A DNA stretch of 64,000 nucleotides from Paraburkholderia diazotrophica. Lineage in GTDB: Bacteria > Pseudomonadota > Gammaproteobacteria > Burkholderiales > Burkholderiaceae. The stretch lies in assembly GCF_900108945.1 (NCBI RefSeq), contig NZ_FNYE01000014.1, forward strand, positions 124,001 through 188,000, given 5' to 3'. The notes beneath the pieces are model-generated. The model ran no database searches. It had not been told where the DNA came from and was given only the letters and a program-made list of their open reading frames with translations. This document shows, piece after piece, positions 26,273 to 34,847 of this stretch (its first letter is position 1; each line of letters starts with the position of its first letter). Position numbers and translations under genes: made by a program.

Positions 26273-27628
26273 ATGAGCGAAAACAATTCCGATAACGCCG
26301 GCGCACCCGGCACCCCCACGCCTTCGACGAGCCAGCCCGGCGCGCCGAAATCCGCACCGGCTCCGACTCCCACACCCGCCAAAGAAGCGGCCTCCACCGA
26401 TTCCCCCGAAAGCGCCTCCAACGTGACGCCCAAGGACGTCCCCGCGCCGCAGCGCAGCGAGGCCGAGCGCGCGAGGGCGAGCGCCGCAGAGGCCACCGCG
26501 CAGCAGGAAGCGGCGGCGCGCGTGCAGTCGGTCGTGTCGAGCGCGGAGCGGGCAGCGGCGCAGGTGGGAAGCTCCGCGGAAACGGCGGACGCATCGGGCA
26601 CGGCTGCGGCTGCGCCCGTCGGCGGCGAGCCGGACGGCACGCTCGGCTCGTCGGCGAAACCCAGCGGTTCGCCGCCGCCCGGTTTCGGCTCGGCACCGGA
26701 TTTCAGCGCAGCCAATCCGCCGCCTGCCACCGCCATTCCGCCGGGACCGCCGGCGTATCTGAAGCGCAGCGATTCGGCGTGGTCCGTCTTCGGACGGATC
26801 ATGGCCGCGCGCGCGCGTCAGCTGTTTGACCGCGCGGGGCGGAGGATCACGCAGCGCACGCTGCGTATCGGCGTGTCGGCGCGAATCTTCCATCCGGAGC
26901 CGGGCGCGAAGGGGCTGCGCGGCAAGACGCTGCAGTACCTGGAAGAATCGATTGCGCACTGGGTGATGTCGCGCGACGTGCTCGTGTTCATGATTCCGAC
27001 GGTCGGCCATCAAGGCATGCTGCACCCGAGCAACATCCGTCTGCGCGACTACGCGAAGCATCTGGACGGGCTGCTGCTGCAAGGCGGCGCCGATGTGTCG
27101 CCGCAAACCTATGCCGAAGTCGCCACGCGGCCCGAGTGGCCCGGCGACCGCGTGCGCGACATGTACGAGCTGGAACTGCTGCACGAATTCATCGAGTCGG
27201 GCAAGCCGGTGCTGGGCGTGTGCCGCGGCTGCCAGCTGATCAACGTCGCGTTCGGCGGCACGCTGTATCAGGACATCGCCAGCGACGTGCCGACGGCGGG
27301 CATCCACGTCAACGAACATTACGACCAGCACCGTCACTCGGTTCACTTCCCCGAGGGCTCGACGCTCGTCAATATGTTTCCCGGACGGCGCGAGGCGATC
27401 GTCAACTCGATCCACCATCAGGCGGTCAATCAGTTGGGACGCGATCTGAATATCGAAGCGGTGTCGGCATCGGACGGCATCATCGAAGCCGTGCGCTACC
27501 GGCGTGCGCCGTTCGTGATGGGCGTGCAGTGGCATCCGGAATTCCACCGCGCGGGCGGCCCGGAACTGCTCGATTGCACGCCGTTGCTCGACACGTTCTT
27601 GCGGGTCGCACGCGAAACGCGCTTCTGA
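26273..27628 (+). CDS. Class I glutamine amidotransferase-like hydrolase (PuuD family) with disordered N-terminus
   Basis: A 451-aa protein. The C-terminal 240 residues are a peptidase C26 domain, as in gamma-glutamyl-GABA hydrolase PuuD: nucleophile Cys317 in GVCRGCQLINVAFGG, then the His/Glu pair in QWHPEF. The first about 190 residues are extremely rich in Ala, Pro, Ser, Thr and Gly with no predicted fold. PuuD itself has only about 254 aa, so this is a long extension. The start at 26273 is the first plausible ATG; another frame-open ATG at 26186 lies in poor context. Without other puu genes nearby, the substrate (a gamma-glutamyl amide) is a guess. A strong terminator follows. Confidence 0.85.
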   Translation: MSENNSDNAGAPGTPTPSTSQPGAPKSAPAPTPTPAKEAASTDSPESASNVTPKDVPAPQRSEAERARASAAEATAQQEAAARVQSVVSSAERAAAQVGSSAETADASGTAAAAPVGGEPDGTLGSSAKPSGSPPPGFGSAPDFSAANPPPATAIPPGPPAYLKRSDSAWSVFGRIMAARARQLFDRAGRRITQRTLRIGVSARIFHPEPGAKGLRGKTLQYLEESIAHWVMSRDVLVFMIPTVGHQGMLHPSNIRLRDYAKHLDGLLLQGGADVSPQTYAEVATRPEWPGDRVRDMYELELLHEFIESGKPVLGVCRGCQLINVAFGGTLYQDIASDVPTAGIHVNEHYDQHRHSVHFPEGSTLVNMFPGRREAIVNSIHHQAVNQLGRDLNIEAVSASDGIIEAVRYRRAPFVMGVQWHPEFHRAGGPELLDCTPLLDTFLRVARETRF

Positions 27629-27648
27629 TTTCGCGTCTTTCCGTCGAT

Positions 27649-27687
27649 ACGCGGGCGCACACGTGATGTGGCGCCCGCGTTTCTTTT
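27649..27687 (+). terminator. Intrinsic terminator
   Basis: A 10-bp perfect GC stem (27649-27658 with 27671-27680), a 12-base loop and a T-rich run (TTTCTTTTTT) lie 20 bp after the PuuD-like gene. Confidence 0.85.
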
Positions 27688-27898
27688 TTGCGTCGGCGGC
27701 TGGTGGCGGCGATCGTCTCGATTCCGGGGGGGGGCGATTCAGGAATAGGGCGCGTGTTTTACGATGTTTTGCGTTTGGGCATCAGATTGATTAGTTGTCC
27801 ATTTATCTCGATTTAAAGTCCTGTAGCAGCGCGTCAGAAAGGGCAAAATCCGCGCGATAATCCGAGGCTGTTTCTGGATACGCATGGAGTATCGACGT

Positions 27899-28642
27899 AT
27901 GAAGTACCCGTTGGATCTGCGCCGTATAGGATTGCTTGCGATTACTTGCGCGCTCATGCATGGCGGCGTCGCGTGGGCGGCGGGCAAGGCGGCGTCGAAC
28001 CCGGACGTCGCTCGCGCGAGCGGTGCCACAATCGCGCAGGCCGGCGCGTCGTCTAATGCGCAAAGCGATGCGGACTCCGCCGCCGAGCCGGCCAACGAAG
28101 CGAATTCCGACGCGGACATTGGGGCGGGCGGCGTGCAGGGCGATGTCGCCGATCTGATGCAGCTGCTCCACGACGGCGCGCTCACGGAAATGCGCACGAC
28201 GTACAACGGCGGCTACGGCGCATCGATGTTCTTCTACGCGCAGGACATGACGTACTACGTCGCGCTGTTCCAGAACAAGCGCTTCTGGCGAGTCATCCGG
28301 ACCTCCGATCAGGCACGCGCCGAAGCCATCTATGCGGGCTTTGCGCGGCAGACGGCGCAGCTTGCCGAAGTCGAAATCCGCACGACGCAATTGCAGGCGC
28401 AGAACGCGTCGATAGAGCGCGTGATCAGCGAGTCGCAGGCACGCGCGCAGCGTTTGCAGGCGGACATCCAGGTGGCGCGCGCCCAGGAAGCGAAGGTCGC
28501 GGATTACCAGCGGCAAACGCAGGATGAAATGCTCGCGTTGCGCGAAGAGAAGGAAAAGGCGCAGTCGCAGTTACGCCAGTTGCAGCAGCAGGTTCTGCAA
28601 TTGCAGCGTCAAGCGGAGGCCGGATTGCCTGGCGGGCGCTGA
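27899..28642 (+). CDS. DUF2968-like exported coiled-coil protein
   Basis: A 247-aa protein with a signal-like N-terminus (MKYPLDLRRIGLLAITCALMHGGVAWAA), an Ala/Asp/Glu-rich linker, a central domain with TEMRTTYNGGYGASMFFY and YYVALFQNKRFWRVIRT, then a coiled coil over about residues 145-240 (heptads rich in Gln, Arg, Glu, Ala). I recall this architecture as DUF2968, common in Burkholderia. The start at 27899 has GGAG nine bases upstream; an ATG at 27884 is possible. It is a single-gene unit flanked by terminators, probably a periplasmic or envelope-associated protein of unknown function. Confidence 0.8.
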   Translation: MKYPLDLRRIGLLAITCALMHGGVAWAAGKAASNPDVARASGATIAQAGASSNAQSDADSAAEPANEANSDADIGAGGVQGDVADLMQLLHDGALTEMRTTYNGGYGASMFFYAQDMTYYVALFQNKRFWRVIRTSDQARAEAIYAGFARQTAQLAEVEIRTTQLQAQNASIERVISESQARAQRLQADIQVARAQEAKVADYQRQTQDEMLALREEKEKAQSQLRQLQQQVLQLQRQAEAGLPGGR

Positions 28643-28702
28643 GGGATTGCGCTAGCGGGCTTCAACGTGAAGCCGCGCTGCGCGTCGCGCTTTGCCAGAA
28701 AA

Positions 28703-28744
28703 AACACCCGAAAAGCTGGAGTTCAGCTTTTCGGGTGTTTTTTT
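28703..28744 (+). terminator. Strong intrinsic terminator
   Basis: A perfect 16-bp stem (28703-28718 with 28724-28739) with a 5-base loop and a run of T on the right. A-rich sequence on the left means it could also stop minus-strand transcription of the next gene (28793-29935). Confidence 0.92.
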
Positions 28745-28792
28745 GTGCGCGGGTGCTGCGTCTTGTCTGACCGGCATGCTTGCTGACTGGTC

Positions 28793-29935
28793 CTACTTCG
28801 AGAAGTGGTCGGGTATCTCGGTGACGCGTCGTTGCGACATATGGTTCATCCACTCGGTGCTGTCCGTATCGACGTGTCGACGCGCGATGGCAGCGGGCGC
28901 CATGCCGTGTATGCCCGCCGACATCGTGACGGAAGCGTAGTCGCTGTCGGCTCGCGGCGACGGCGCGAACGGCGAGTAGGCGCCCGCCATCGACGGTTGA
29001 GGACGCGTGCGATGCAGCGAGCCGTGTGTCGCGTGATGGCGTGCGTCCAGCTGCGATCGCCAGCCGTAGCGCGGCTCGGCATCGAGCGAGCGGATCGTCG
29101 AATGCTGAGCGCGGTGCGTGGCTGCACTGACGATGGCGTCTTGCTCCCGCTTCGTCGAATGCGTTCGGATCGCGGCTGGTGCGAGTCGATCGACGGCGGG
29201 CTTGGGCGACGCGCTTGCGTTCGTATCGACAGTACGTCTGGCAACGGGCAATGCGCGTTCAGATACGTCACGATTGCCGGCGTCGAAGCGCCGGGCGTTC
29301 GCGGCGGTGGATGCGCCCGGCTTCTCCGCGGCTTGCGGCGCCGTTTCCGCAGACGCGCGTGCATTCAGATCGCCGCGAGCGCGATTCCAGGCGCCGGGCG
29401 CTTCAGTCGATCGCGCGACGTTTCCGGAGCGTAGATGTTCCGAGGTCGCGGGTTCATCGCCGATATGCGTCGCGCGGGCATTGAGCGTCACGTCCGGTGC
29501 GGCTGCCAGCGTCGGCGCCGGCGGTTGCCGCTGCTGGCTCGCGACGAGCCACGCAATCAGGGCCGCGCCGCTGATCGCGCATGCGCCGCTCGCAATCGTG
29601 TTCCATTGACGGTCCTTGCGCTTGAACGAGCGCGCCGGATCACGCAAGTCGAGCGGAATGGCGCTGCTGCTGGGTGCGGGAGTCGGCGCGTTCGGGATGG
29701 CCGGTTGGCGGCGTAGCGTCTGCGGGTCCCATCGGCACATTGCGCGGATAGCTGCGGCGTTCAGGCAGAACGTGCGCATCATCGCCGCATAGAGAACTTT
29801 CAGTTCCTTTCGGAGGCTGATGTTCGGCGGCAACAGCGACCATTCACAGCCAATGGAGCGCGAGACCAGCTCGAGAGGGCGGAGGCGCGGCATCGCCATG
29901 GCGCCGGCAATGAGAGTGAATTGTGGTGTCGACAC
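28793..29935 (-). CDS. Hypothetical protein with one central TM helix and long low-complexity domain
   Basis: Unrecognised 380-aa protein. The N-terminal 95 residues contain RSIGCEWSLLPPNISLRKEL and a helical cytoplasmic-looking segment; one hydrophobic helix follows (GACAISGAALIAWLVAS). The remainder, about 250 residues, is rich in Ala, Arg, Ser, Thr and His and looks disordered, ending in IARRHVDTDSTEWMNHMS. The start chosen is GTG 29935, with GAGG at good spacing. The strand, codon bias and the terminator beyond its 3' end support a real gene. Topology suggests an inner-membrane protein with a large disordered periplasmic part. The function is unknown. Confidence 0.6.
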   Translation of the reverse strand: MSTPQFTLIAGAMAMPRLRPLELVSRSIGCEWSLLPPNISLRKELKVLYAAMMRTFCLNAAAIRAMCRWDPQTLRRQPAIPNAPTPAPSSSAIPLDLRDPARSFKRKDRQWNTIASGACAISGAALIAWLVASQQRQPPAPTLAAAPDVTLNARATHIGDEPATSEHLRSGNVARSTEAPGAWNRARGDLNARASAETAPQAAEKPGASTAANARRFDAGNRDVSERALPVARRTVDTNASASPKPAVDRLAPAAIRTHSTKREQDAIVSAATHRAQHSTIRSLDAEPRYGWRSQLDARHHATHGSLHRTRPQPSMAGAYSPFAPSPRADSDYASVTMSAGIHGMAPAAIARRHVDTDSTEWMNHMSQRRVTEIPDHFSK

Positions 29936-30112
29936 GGTCTTCGCCTCGTTCCCTCGTTTTTGTTGGCATTTCAGGAGCCTCGAAGCGGCAGACAACATCA
30001 GCGTGAACCGGCATCCTGCCTACGCTGGCCGTCGGGGCCTTCGACGCGGCATGGTGGCAGGCGGATGCATAGCAATCGATCAGATAACTCCGAAACCTGA
30101 TCGGGTCAGGTA

Positions 30113-30670
30113 TCAGTGATAGTCAGAAGTGCGATCCAGGCGATACACGTATCGCAATGCGGTGATATCGATGCCGCCCATATGATCGGGCTCCGCGCCC
30201 GAAAGCCGCCAGCCCTGCCGCTCGTAGAACGCGATCGCGGGCGCATTCCCTTCGAGCACGTAGAGATAGAGCTGCGCTTCCCCTTGTTCGCGCGCCCAGT
30301 CCTGAGCGGCGCGCATCAGCAGCTTGCCCGCGCCGATGCCCTGGTGCGCGGGCAGCGCATGCAGGTTGTCGAGCAGCACGCCCCACGGCGAATCCGGTTG
30401 ACGCTCGACGCACACGAAGCCGATCGGCTCTCCGGCGCGTTCGGCGATCAGCACGATGCGCCGGTCGGCACCTGGCGCCGAGAGCCGCGCGCGCCAATAG
30501 GACGCGCGCTCTTGCACGACTTCGCCATCGAGAAACGCATCGGGCAACAGCCCGCGGTACGTCGCCTGCCAGCTTGCACTGTGGATGGCGGCGATGAGAT
30601 CGGCGTCTGCGTCGGTGGCCGGGCGCAGCGCGAGAGTGGAAAGAGCAGGTGGCGAAACAGGATCGGGCAT
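30113..30670 (-). CDS. GNAT family N-acetyltransferase
   Basis: A 185-aa acetyl-CoA-dependent transferase. It shows the GNAT order: LRPATDADADLIAAIHSASW at the N-terminus, then the acetyl-CoA-binding motif A LPAHQGIGAGKLLMRAAQDWA, and motif B LYVLEGNAPAIAFYERQGW. The start at 30670 (MPDPVSPP) gives a normal family length; the frame is open further but those residues look non-coding. It stands alone on the minus strand. The substrate is not predictable; the TYRGLLPDAFLD segment resembles RimI-like small-molecule acetyltransferases. Confidence 0.85.
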   Translation of the reverse strand: MPDPVSPPALSTLALRPATDADADLIAAIHSASWQATYRGLLPDAFLDGEVVQERASYWRARLSAPGADRRIVLIAERAGEPIGFVCVERQPDSPWGVLLDNLHALPAHQGIGAGKLLMRAAQDWAREQGEAQLYLYVLEGNAPAIAFYERQGWRLSGAEPDHMGGIDITALRYVYRLDRTSDYH

Positions 30671-31116
30671 TGCGGCGGTACCGGACAGACGGAAGCAGAC
30701 AGGTTGGGCGGATCGAAAGCAGCGAAACCAGCAGAACGAAATCGCCAAGGACTCACGATACGGCGCATGGGCTTCCGCGTCATCTGGCGGCGCGGAAGCG
30801 GTGGCAACCGCATCGGAAGAATTTTCCTGAAACGGCATTAATGTAAGCAGATTGTATTAAATGCGTGCCATTCTCAGAAACGTTATTATCGAGGCAACCA
30901 CGCGTCGTAAGCGAGACTACAGGTTTACCCTGATATATCGGTGGGGTTCGCAGGATCAGACTACCGCGCCCACGTGAACGCCGTGCCCGAGCCAATTGCA
31001 TTTGCTTTGGCCGCCGCCCGATCCGGGCATCCGCGGGCATCCGTTTCCGTGCGGATCGTTTCCACTGCCCCGCGTCACCTGCCTCGCGCAGGTTGCGGGC
31101 CAATACCGGGATTGAC
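30671..31116. other. 446-bp divergent intergenic region
   Basis: Lies between the GNAT gene (minus) and the MFS symporter gene (plus). It contains an AT-richer patch at about 30,840-30,900 that probably carries the symporter promoter. I see no clear -35/-10 pair, no ORF with coding character and no strong inverted repeat. Confidence 0.4.
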
Positions 31117-32418
31117 ATGGCAACAGCATCCCATGCCCACGCATCGACGGGCGAATCCAAGGCCCGGACTGTATTCCGCGTCGTCAGCGGCAACTTCCTG
31201 GAAATGTACGACTTCATGGTCTACGGCTATTACGCCGGCGCGATTGCGAAGACGTATTTTCCGAGCGGCAACGAATTCGCCTCGCTGATGCTGTCGCTGT
31301 CGGTGTTCGGCGCGGGCTTCCTGATGCGTCCGCTGGGCGCGATCGTGCTCGGCGCTTACATCGACCATCACGGCCGGCGCAAGGGTCTGATCCTCACGCT
31401 GTCGCTGATGGCGCTCGGCACGCTGACGGTGGCCGCGATTCCGGGCTACGCGACGATCGGCGTGCTAGCGCCCGCGCTCGTGCTGCTCGGGCGCCTGTTG
31501 CAGGGATTCTCGGCGGGCGTCGAGCTGGGCGGCGTCTCCGTCTATCTGTCGGAGATCGCGACGAAGGGCAACAAGGGCTTTTACTGTTCGTGGCAATCGG
31601 GCAGCCAGCAGGTGGCTGTCGTATTCGCCGCGCTGATCGGCGTGTTCCTGAACCGCCTCCTGCACGCCGACCAGATGACCGCATGGGGCTGGCGCGTGCC
31701 GTTCCTGATCGGCTGTCTGATCGTGCCGTTCCTGTTCCTGATCCGCCGCTCGCTGAAGGAAACGGAAGAGTTCCTCGCGAAGAAGCATCGCCCGACGGCC
31801 GGCGAAATCTTCCGTTCGATGGCTCAGAACTGGGGCATCGTGCTCGGCGGCATGGGCATGGTCATCATGACGACGGTGTCGTTCTACATGATCACCGCGT
31901 ACACGCCGACCTTCGGCAAGGAAGTGCTGAAGCTCTCCGCGATCGATACGCTGATCGTGACCGTCTGCATCGGCGTATCGAACCTGATCTGGCTGCCCGT
32001 CTCGGGGGCGATCTCGGACCGCGTCGGCCGTCGTCCCGTGCTGCTGACGTTCACGATTCTGACGATTCTCACGTCGTATCCGGCCGTACAGTGGCTCGTC
32101 GCCGATCCGTCGTTCGTGCGCCTGCTGATGGTCGAACTGTGGCTGTCGTTCCTGTATGGCTGCTACAACGGCGGCATGGTCGTCGCGCTGACGGAAGTGA
32201 TGCCGTCGGATGTGCGCACGGCCGGCTTCTCGCTGGCGTACAGTCTCGCGACGACGATCGGCGGCTTCACGCCCGCGATCGCGACATATCTGATTCATGC
32301 GACGGGCAACAAGGCCGCGCCCGGCCTGTGGATGAGCGTGGCGGCCGTCTGCGGCCTGATCGCGACGCTCGTGCTGTACCGCACGCCGCAAGCGCGCAAC
32401 CAGTACCGGGCGGCGTAA
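31117..32418 (+). CDS. MFS metabolite:H+ symporter, citrate/tricarballylate type
   Basis: A 433-aa, 12-TM transporter of the metabolite:H+ symporter branch of the MFS. The N-terminal block GNFLEMYDFMVYGYYAGAIA, then GAGFLMRPLGAIVLGAYIDHHGRRKGL and LLGRLLQGFSAGVELGGVSVYLSEIA closely resemble CitA/CitH citrate-proton symporters, which are of nearly identical length. The start at 31117 excludes eight upstream codons lacking a ribosome site. It is a single gene ending at a terminator. The likely role is uptake of citrate or a related tricarboxylate; the substrate is inferred from recalled family resemblance. Confidence 0.87.
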   Translation: MATASHAHASTGESKARTVFRVVSGNFLEMYDFMVYGYYAGAIAKTYFPSGNEFASLMLSLSVFGAGFLMRPLGAIVLGAYIDHHGRRKGLILTLSLMALGTLTVAAIPGYATIGVLAPALVLLGRLLQGFSAGVELGGVSVYLSEIATKGNKGFYCSWQSGSQQVAVVFAALIGVFLNRLLHADQMTAWGWRVPFLIGCLIVPFLFLIRRSLKETEEFLAKKHRPTAGEIFRSMAQNWGIVLGGMGMVIMTTVSFYMITAYTPTFGKEVLKLSAIDTLIVTVCIGVSNLIWLPVSGAISDRVGRRPVLLTFTILTILTSYPAVQWLVADPSFVRLLMVELWLSFLYGCYNGGMVVALTEVMPSDVRTAGFSLAYSLATTIGGFTPAIATYLIHATGNKAAPGLWMSVAAVCGLIATLVLYRTPQARNQYRAA

Positions 32419-32455
32419 GCGCCTTTCGCGCATCCGGCTGCGTCGCCGGAAAAAC

Positions 32456-32486
32456 AAAACCCCCGCTAGCTAGCGGGGGTTTTTTG
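32456..32486 (+). terminator. Intrinsic terminator, nearly perfect palindrome
   Basis: The 28-bp perfect palindrome 32456-32483, centred on CTAG/CTAG, carries a T-run on its right and A-rich sequence on its left. It can serve both the symporter gene and the opposing TPR gene, which ends at 32517. Confidence 0.9.
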
Positions 32487-32516
32487 TTGGATCGCCAGGG
32501 GCGTTACGCCGCGCGA

Positions 32517-34364
32517 TCAGCTGCGCAACGCGGACGCCACCTCTTCGACGACTTCCGCCCACGCGCCCGGCCGTGGTTGCCGCACGAGACGCGCCGACGG
32601 GTACCACGGGCTGCGCGCGTCGCCGGCAAACCAGCGCCAGTCGGCGGCGAAAGGCAGCATCAGCCACAGCGGCCGGTTCAGCGCGCCCGCCAGATGCGCG
32701 ATCGACGTATCGACCGACACCACGCCGTCGAGCCGCTCGATGATCGCCGCAGTGTCCGCGAAGTCGTGAATGCGCGCATCGAAGCGATGGATGTTCTTCG
32801 CGCGCGGATGCACGTCGAGCGCGGCGCGCTCGTTGTCGCTGAGCGCGGGCTGCAGCACGATCCAGTCGATGCCGTCGAGCGTGAACAGCGGTTCGAGCGC
32901 TTCGAGCGGCAGTGAGCGGTTTTCCTGGCGCTGCGCGCGTCCCGACCACGCGAGCCCGATCTTGCGCTTCGCGTGTCCGCCGAGCGAACCGCGCCACGCG
33001 CGGCGCGACGCGGCGGGTGCATTCAGATAAGGCGCGCGTGCGGGAATCGCGTCGAAATCGGTGCCGAGCGCGAGCGGCAGGCTCAGCAACGGGCACTCCA
33101 AGTCGGCATGAGGACGTTTCGCGTCTTGCGCGATCAACGTGACGCGCCATTGCTGCGCGGTGGGCGCGAGCAGCGAGACGAGCTGCGGCTGCACTTCGAG
33201 CACGACATGCGCGGCACGCTGCGCGGCAATTTCGACGAAGCGCACGAATTGCAGCGTATCGCCGAAGCCCTGTTCCGCATGCACGAAGAGCGTGCGCCCG
33301 GCGATCGGCTCGCCGTTCCAGCGCGGCAGTGCGGCCGCGTTCGGCGACTGCGCCGCGTTCTCGAGACGCCATTCGTATTCGGGCAGGCCGCGCTTGAAGT
33401 CGCCGAGCGTGAGCAGCGTCACGCCGCGGTTCATATGCGCGACGGCGAGATCGGGCCGCAGACGCAACGCCTGATCGAACGCGCGAATCGCGGCTTCGTG
33501 CGCGCCGAGCGCATGATGCGCGGCGCCCAGGCTCAGCCACGCGAGCGCGAATGTGGGGTCGAGGCCGACCGCGCGCTCGAAACGCGGCAGCGCTTCTGCG
33601 TGACGGCCGAGCGCGGCCAGCGCGTTGCCGAGCCCGAACAGTGCGGGCGGCAGGTTCGGCTGGAGCGCGAGCGCGGCTTCGAGCGCGGCGACGGCTTCCT
33701 GATGCCGGCCTGTTGCGTCGAGCGTGTTGCCGAGATTGAACTGCGCAGCGACGAAGCGTGGCTCTGCGCTGAGCGCCGCGCGGAAATGCACGATCGCCTC
33801 GTCAGCCGAGCCGAGCGCATTGAGCGCCATGCCGAGATTGTTGTGCGCGCCCGCGTGGCCCGGCCGCAGTTCGAGCGCGCGCCGTAACGAGTCGACGGCT
33901 TCACGATGGCGTCCGAGCGCATGCAGCGCGTTGCCGAGATTGACGTGCGACGACGCGTCCGCCGGCTGCAGCCGCAAGGACTTCTGGAAGGCGTCGACGG
34001 CATCTTCGTGGCGGCCGGCGAGCGCATACGCATTGCCGAGGTTGTAGTGCGCGATCGCGAATGCGGGCGCGAGGGTCAGCGCGTTGCGAAAGCGTTCGAT
34101 TGCCTTGTCGAGCTGGCCGAGCGCCTTCAGCGCATTGCCGAGGTTCAACTGCAGCGCAGCGTCCTGCGGGCGCAGATCGGCGGCACGGCGCACGAGGTCG
34201 GCCGCTTCTTCGTGCTGGCCTTGCTGATGGCGCAGCACGCCGAGCAGATGCAGCGCGTCGACGTGAGCAGGATCGAGTTCGAGCGTCGCGCGATAGCCGC
34301 GCTCTGCGTCGTCGAGCCGGCCGTCGCGATGCGCGCTATACGCGCGATCGAAAAGGGGTTGCAT
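32517..34364 (-). CDS. TPR protein with C-terminal glycosyltransferase-like domain
   Basis: A 615-aa protein. About ten tetratricopeptide repeats fill residues 1-350; each shows the pattern (LGNALxALGRHxEAVxxFxxALxLxP). The C-terminal 260 residues resemble the ADP-heptose:LPS/GT9-like fold seen after TPRs in many beta-proteobacteria (HAEQGFGDTLQFVRFVEIAAQRA; later GVVSVDTSIAHLAGALNRPLWLMLP). The start at 34364 (MQPLFDRAY) is the first Met before the repeats; an ATG at 34400 is possible. It is divergent from the arsR-CDF pair. A role in glycosylation is a family-level inference. Confidence 0.82.
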   Translation of the reverse strand: MQPLFDRAYSAHRDGRLDDAERGYRATLELDPAHVDALHLLGVLRHQQGQHEEAADLVRRAADLRPQDAALQLNLGNALKALGQLDKAIERFRNALTLAPAFAIAHYNLGNAYALAGRHEDAVDAFQKSLRLQPADASSHVNLGNALHALGRHREAVDSLRRALELRPGHAGAHNNLGMALNALGSADEAIVHFRAALSAEPRFVAAQFNLGNTLDATGRHQEAVAALEAALALQPNLPPALFGLGNALAALGRHAEALPRFERAVGLDPTFALAWLSLGAAHHALGAHEAAIRAFDQALRLRPDLAVAHMNRGVTLLTLGDFKRGLPEYEWRLENAAQSPNAAALPRWNGEPIAGRTLFVHAEQGFGDTLQFVRFVEIAAQRAAHVVLEVQPQLVSLLAPTAQQWRVTLIAQDAKRPHADLECPLLSLPLALGTDFDAIPARAPYLNAPAASRRAWRGSLGGHAKRKIGLAWSGRAQRQENRSLPLEALEPLFTLDGIDWIVLQPALSDNERAALDVHPRAKNIHRFDARIHDFADTAAIIERLDGVVSVDTSIAHLAGALNRPLWLMLPFAADWRWFAGDARSPWYPSARLVRQPRPGAWAEVVEEVASALRS

Positions 34365-34455
34365 GACGGAGGCGGTAGGGTTATGCGGGAAAACGCGCAT
34401 TTTCCCACACTCGGCTTGCACACCTCCGACTTGACGCGGCGAGTGTTGCTCAATA

Positions 34456-34479
34456 ACATATGAACACGTGTTCATATGT
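34456..34479. promoter_or_regulatory. 24-bp perfect palindrome, probable ArsR-family operator
   Basis: Positions 34456-34467 (half-site ACATATGAACAC) are the exact reverse complement of 34468-34479. It lies 12-35 bp upstream of the arsR-type start at 34491 and covers a possible upstream ATG at 34476. AT-rich palindromes with TGAACA half-sites are typical binding sites of SmtB/ArsR metal sensors, so autoregulation of the arsR-CDF pair is likely. Confidence 0.8.
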
Positions 34480-34490
34480 ATGTCCGAATC

Positions 34491-34847
34491 ATGTCAGCCG
34501 TTGTCTCTTTCAATGCCGACGACCGCGTCGTCCAGATCGCTGATCTGTTCCGCCTGCTGGGCGACCCGACGCGCCTGCGCATCGTGCTTGCGTGCGTCGA
34601 CGAGCGGCGTGCGGTCGGTGCGATCGCCGAGTCGTTGAAGCTGTCGCCTTCGCTGGTGAGCCATCATCTGCGGCTGTTGCGCGCGGCGCGCATCGTGCGC
34701 GCGGAGCGGCAGGGCAAGCAGGTGTTCTACGTGGCAGCCGACCGCCACATCAGCGGCATGCTGGCGGACATGCTCGAACACGTCGCCGAACCTCTCAACG
34801 ATTCCGTCGGCGAACCGGCCGTCGATCTCGCGCAGGACCACACATGA
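34491..34847 (+). CDS. ArsR/SmtB-family metal-responsive repressor
   Basis: A 118-aa winged-helix regulator. The core DLFRLLGDPTRLRIVLACV and the recognition helix region SLKLSPSLVSHHLRLLRAARIVRAERQGKQVFYVAA are typical of ArsR/SmtB. Asp/His residues in the C-terminal helix (DRHISGMLADMLEH) resemble the alpha-5 metal site of SmtB/CzrA zinc sensors. The start at 34491 is preferred because the ATG at 34476 lies inside the operator; neither has a clear ribosome site, so leaderless or short-leader translation is possible. Its stop overlaps the CDF transporter start (ATGA), so regulator and pump are co-expressed. Confidence 0.88.
   Translation: MSAVVSFNADDRVVQIADLFRLLGDPTRLRIVLACVDERRAVGAIAESLKLSPSLVSHHLRLLRAARIVRAERQGKQVFYVAADRHISGMLADMLEHVAEPLNDSVGEPAVDLAQDHT

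Noticed and set aside
32517..34364. Internal DNA repeats as a mobile or satellite element
   Set aside because: They are explained by the tandem TPR units of one protein.
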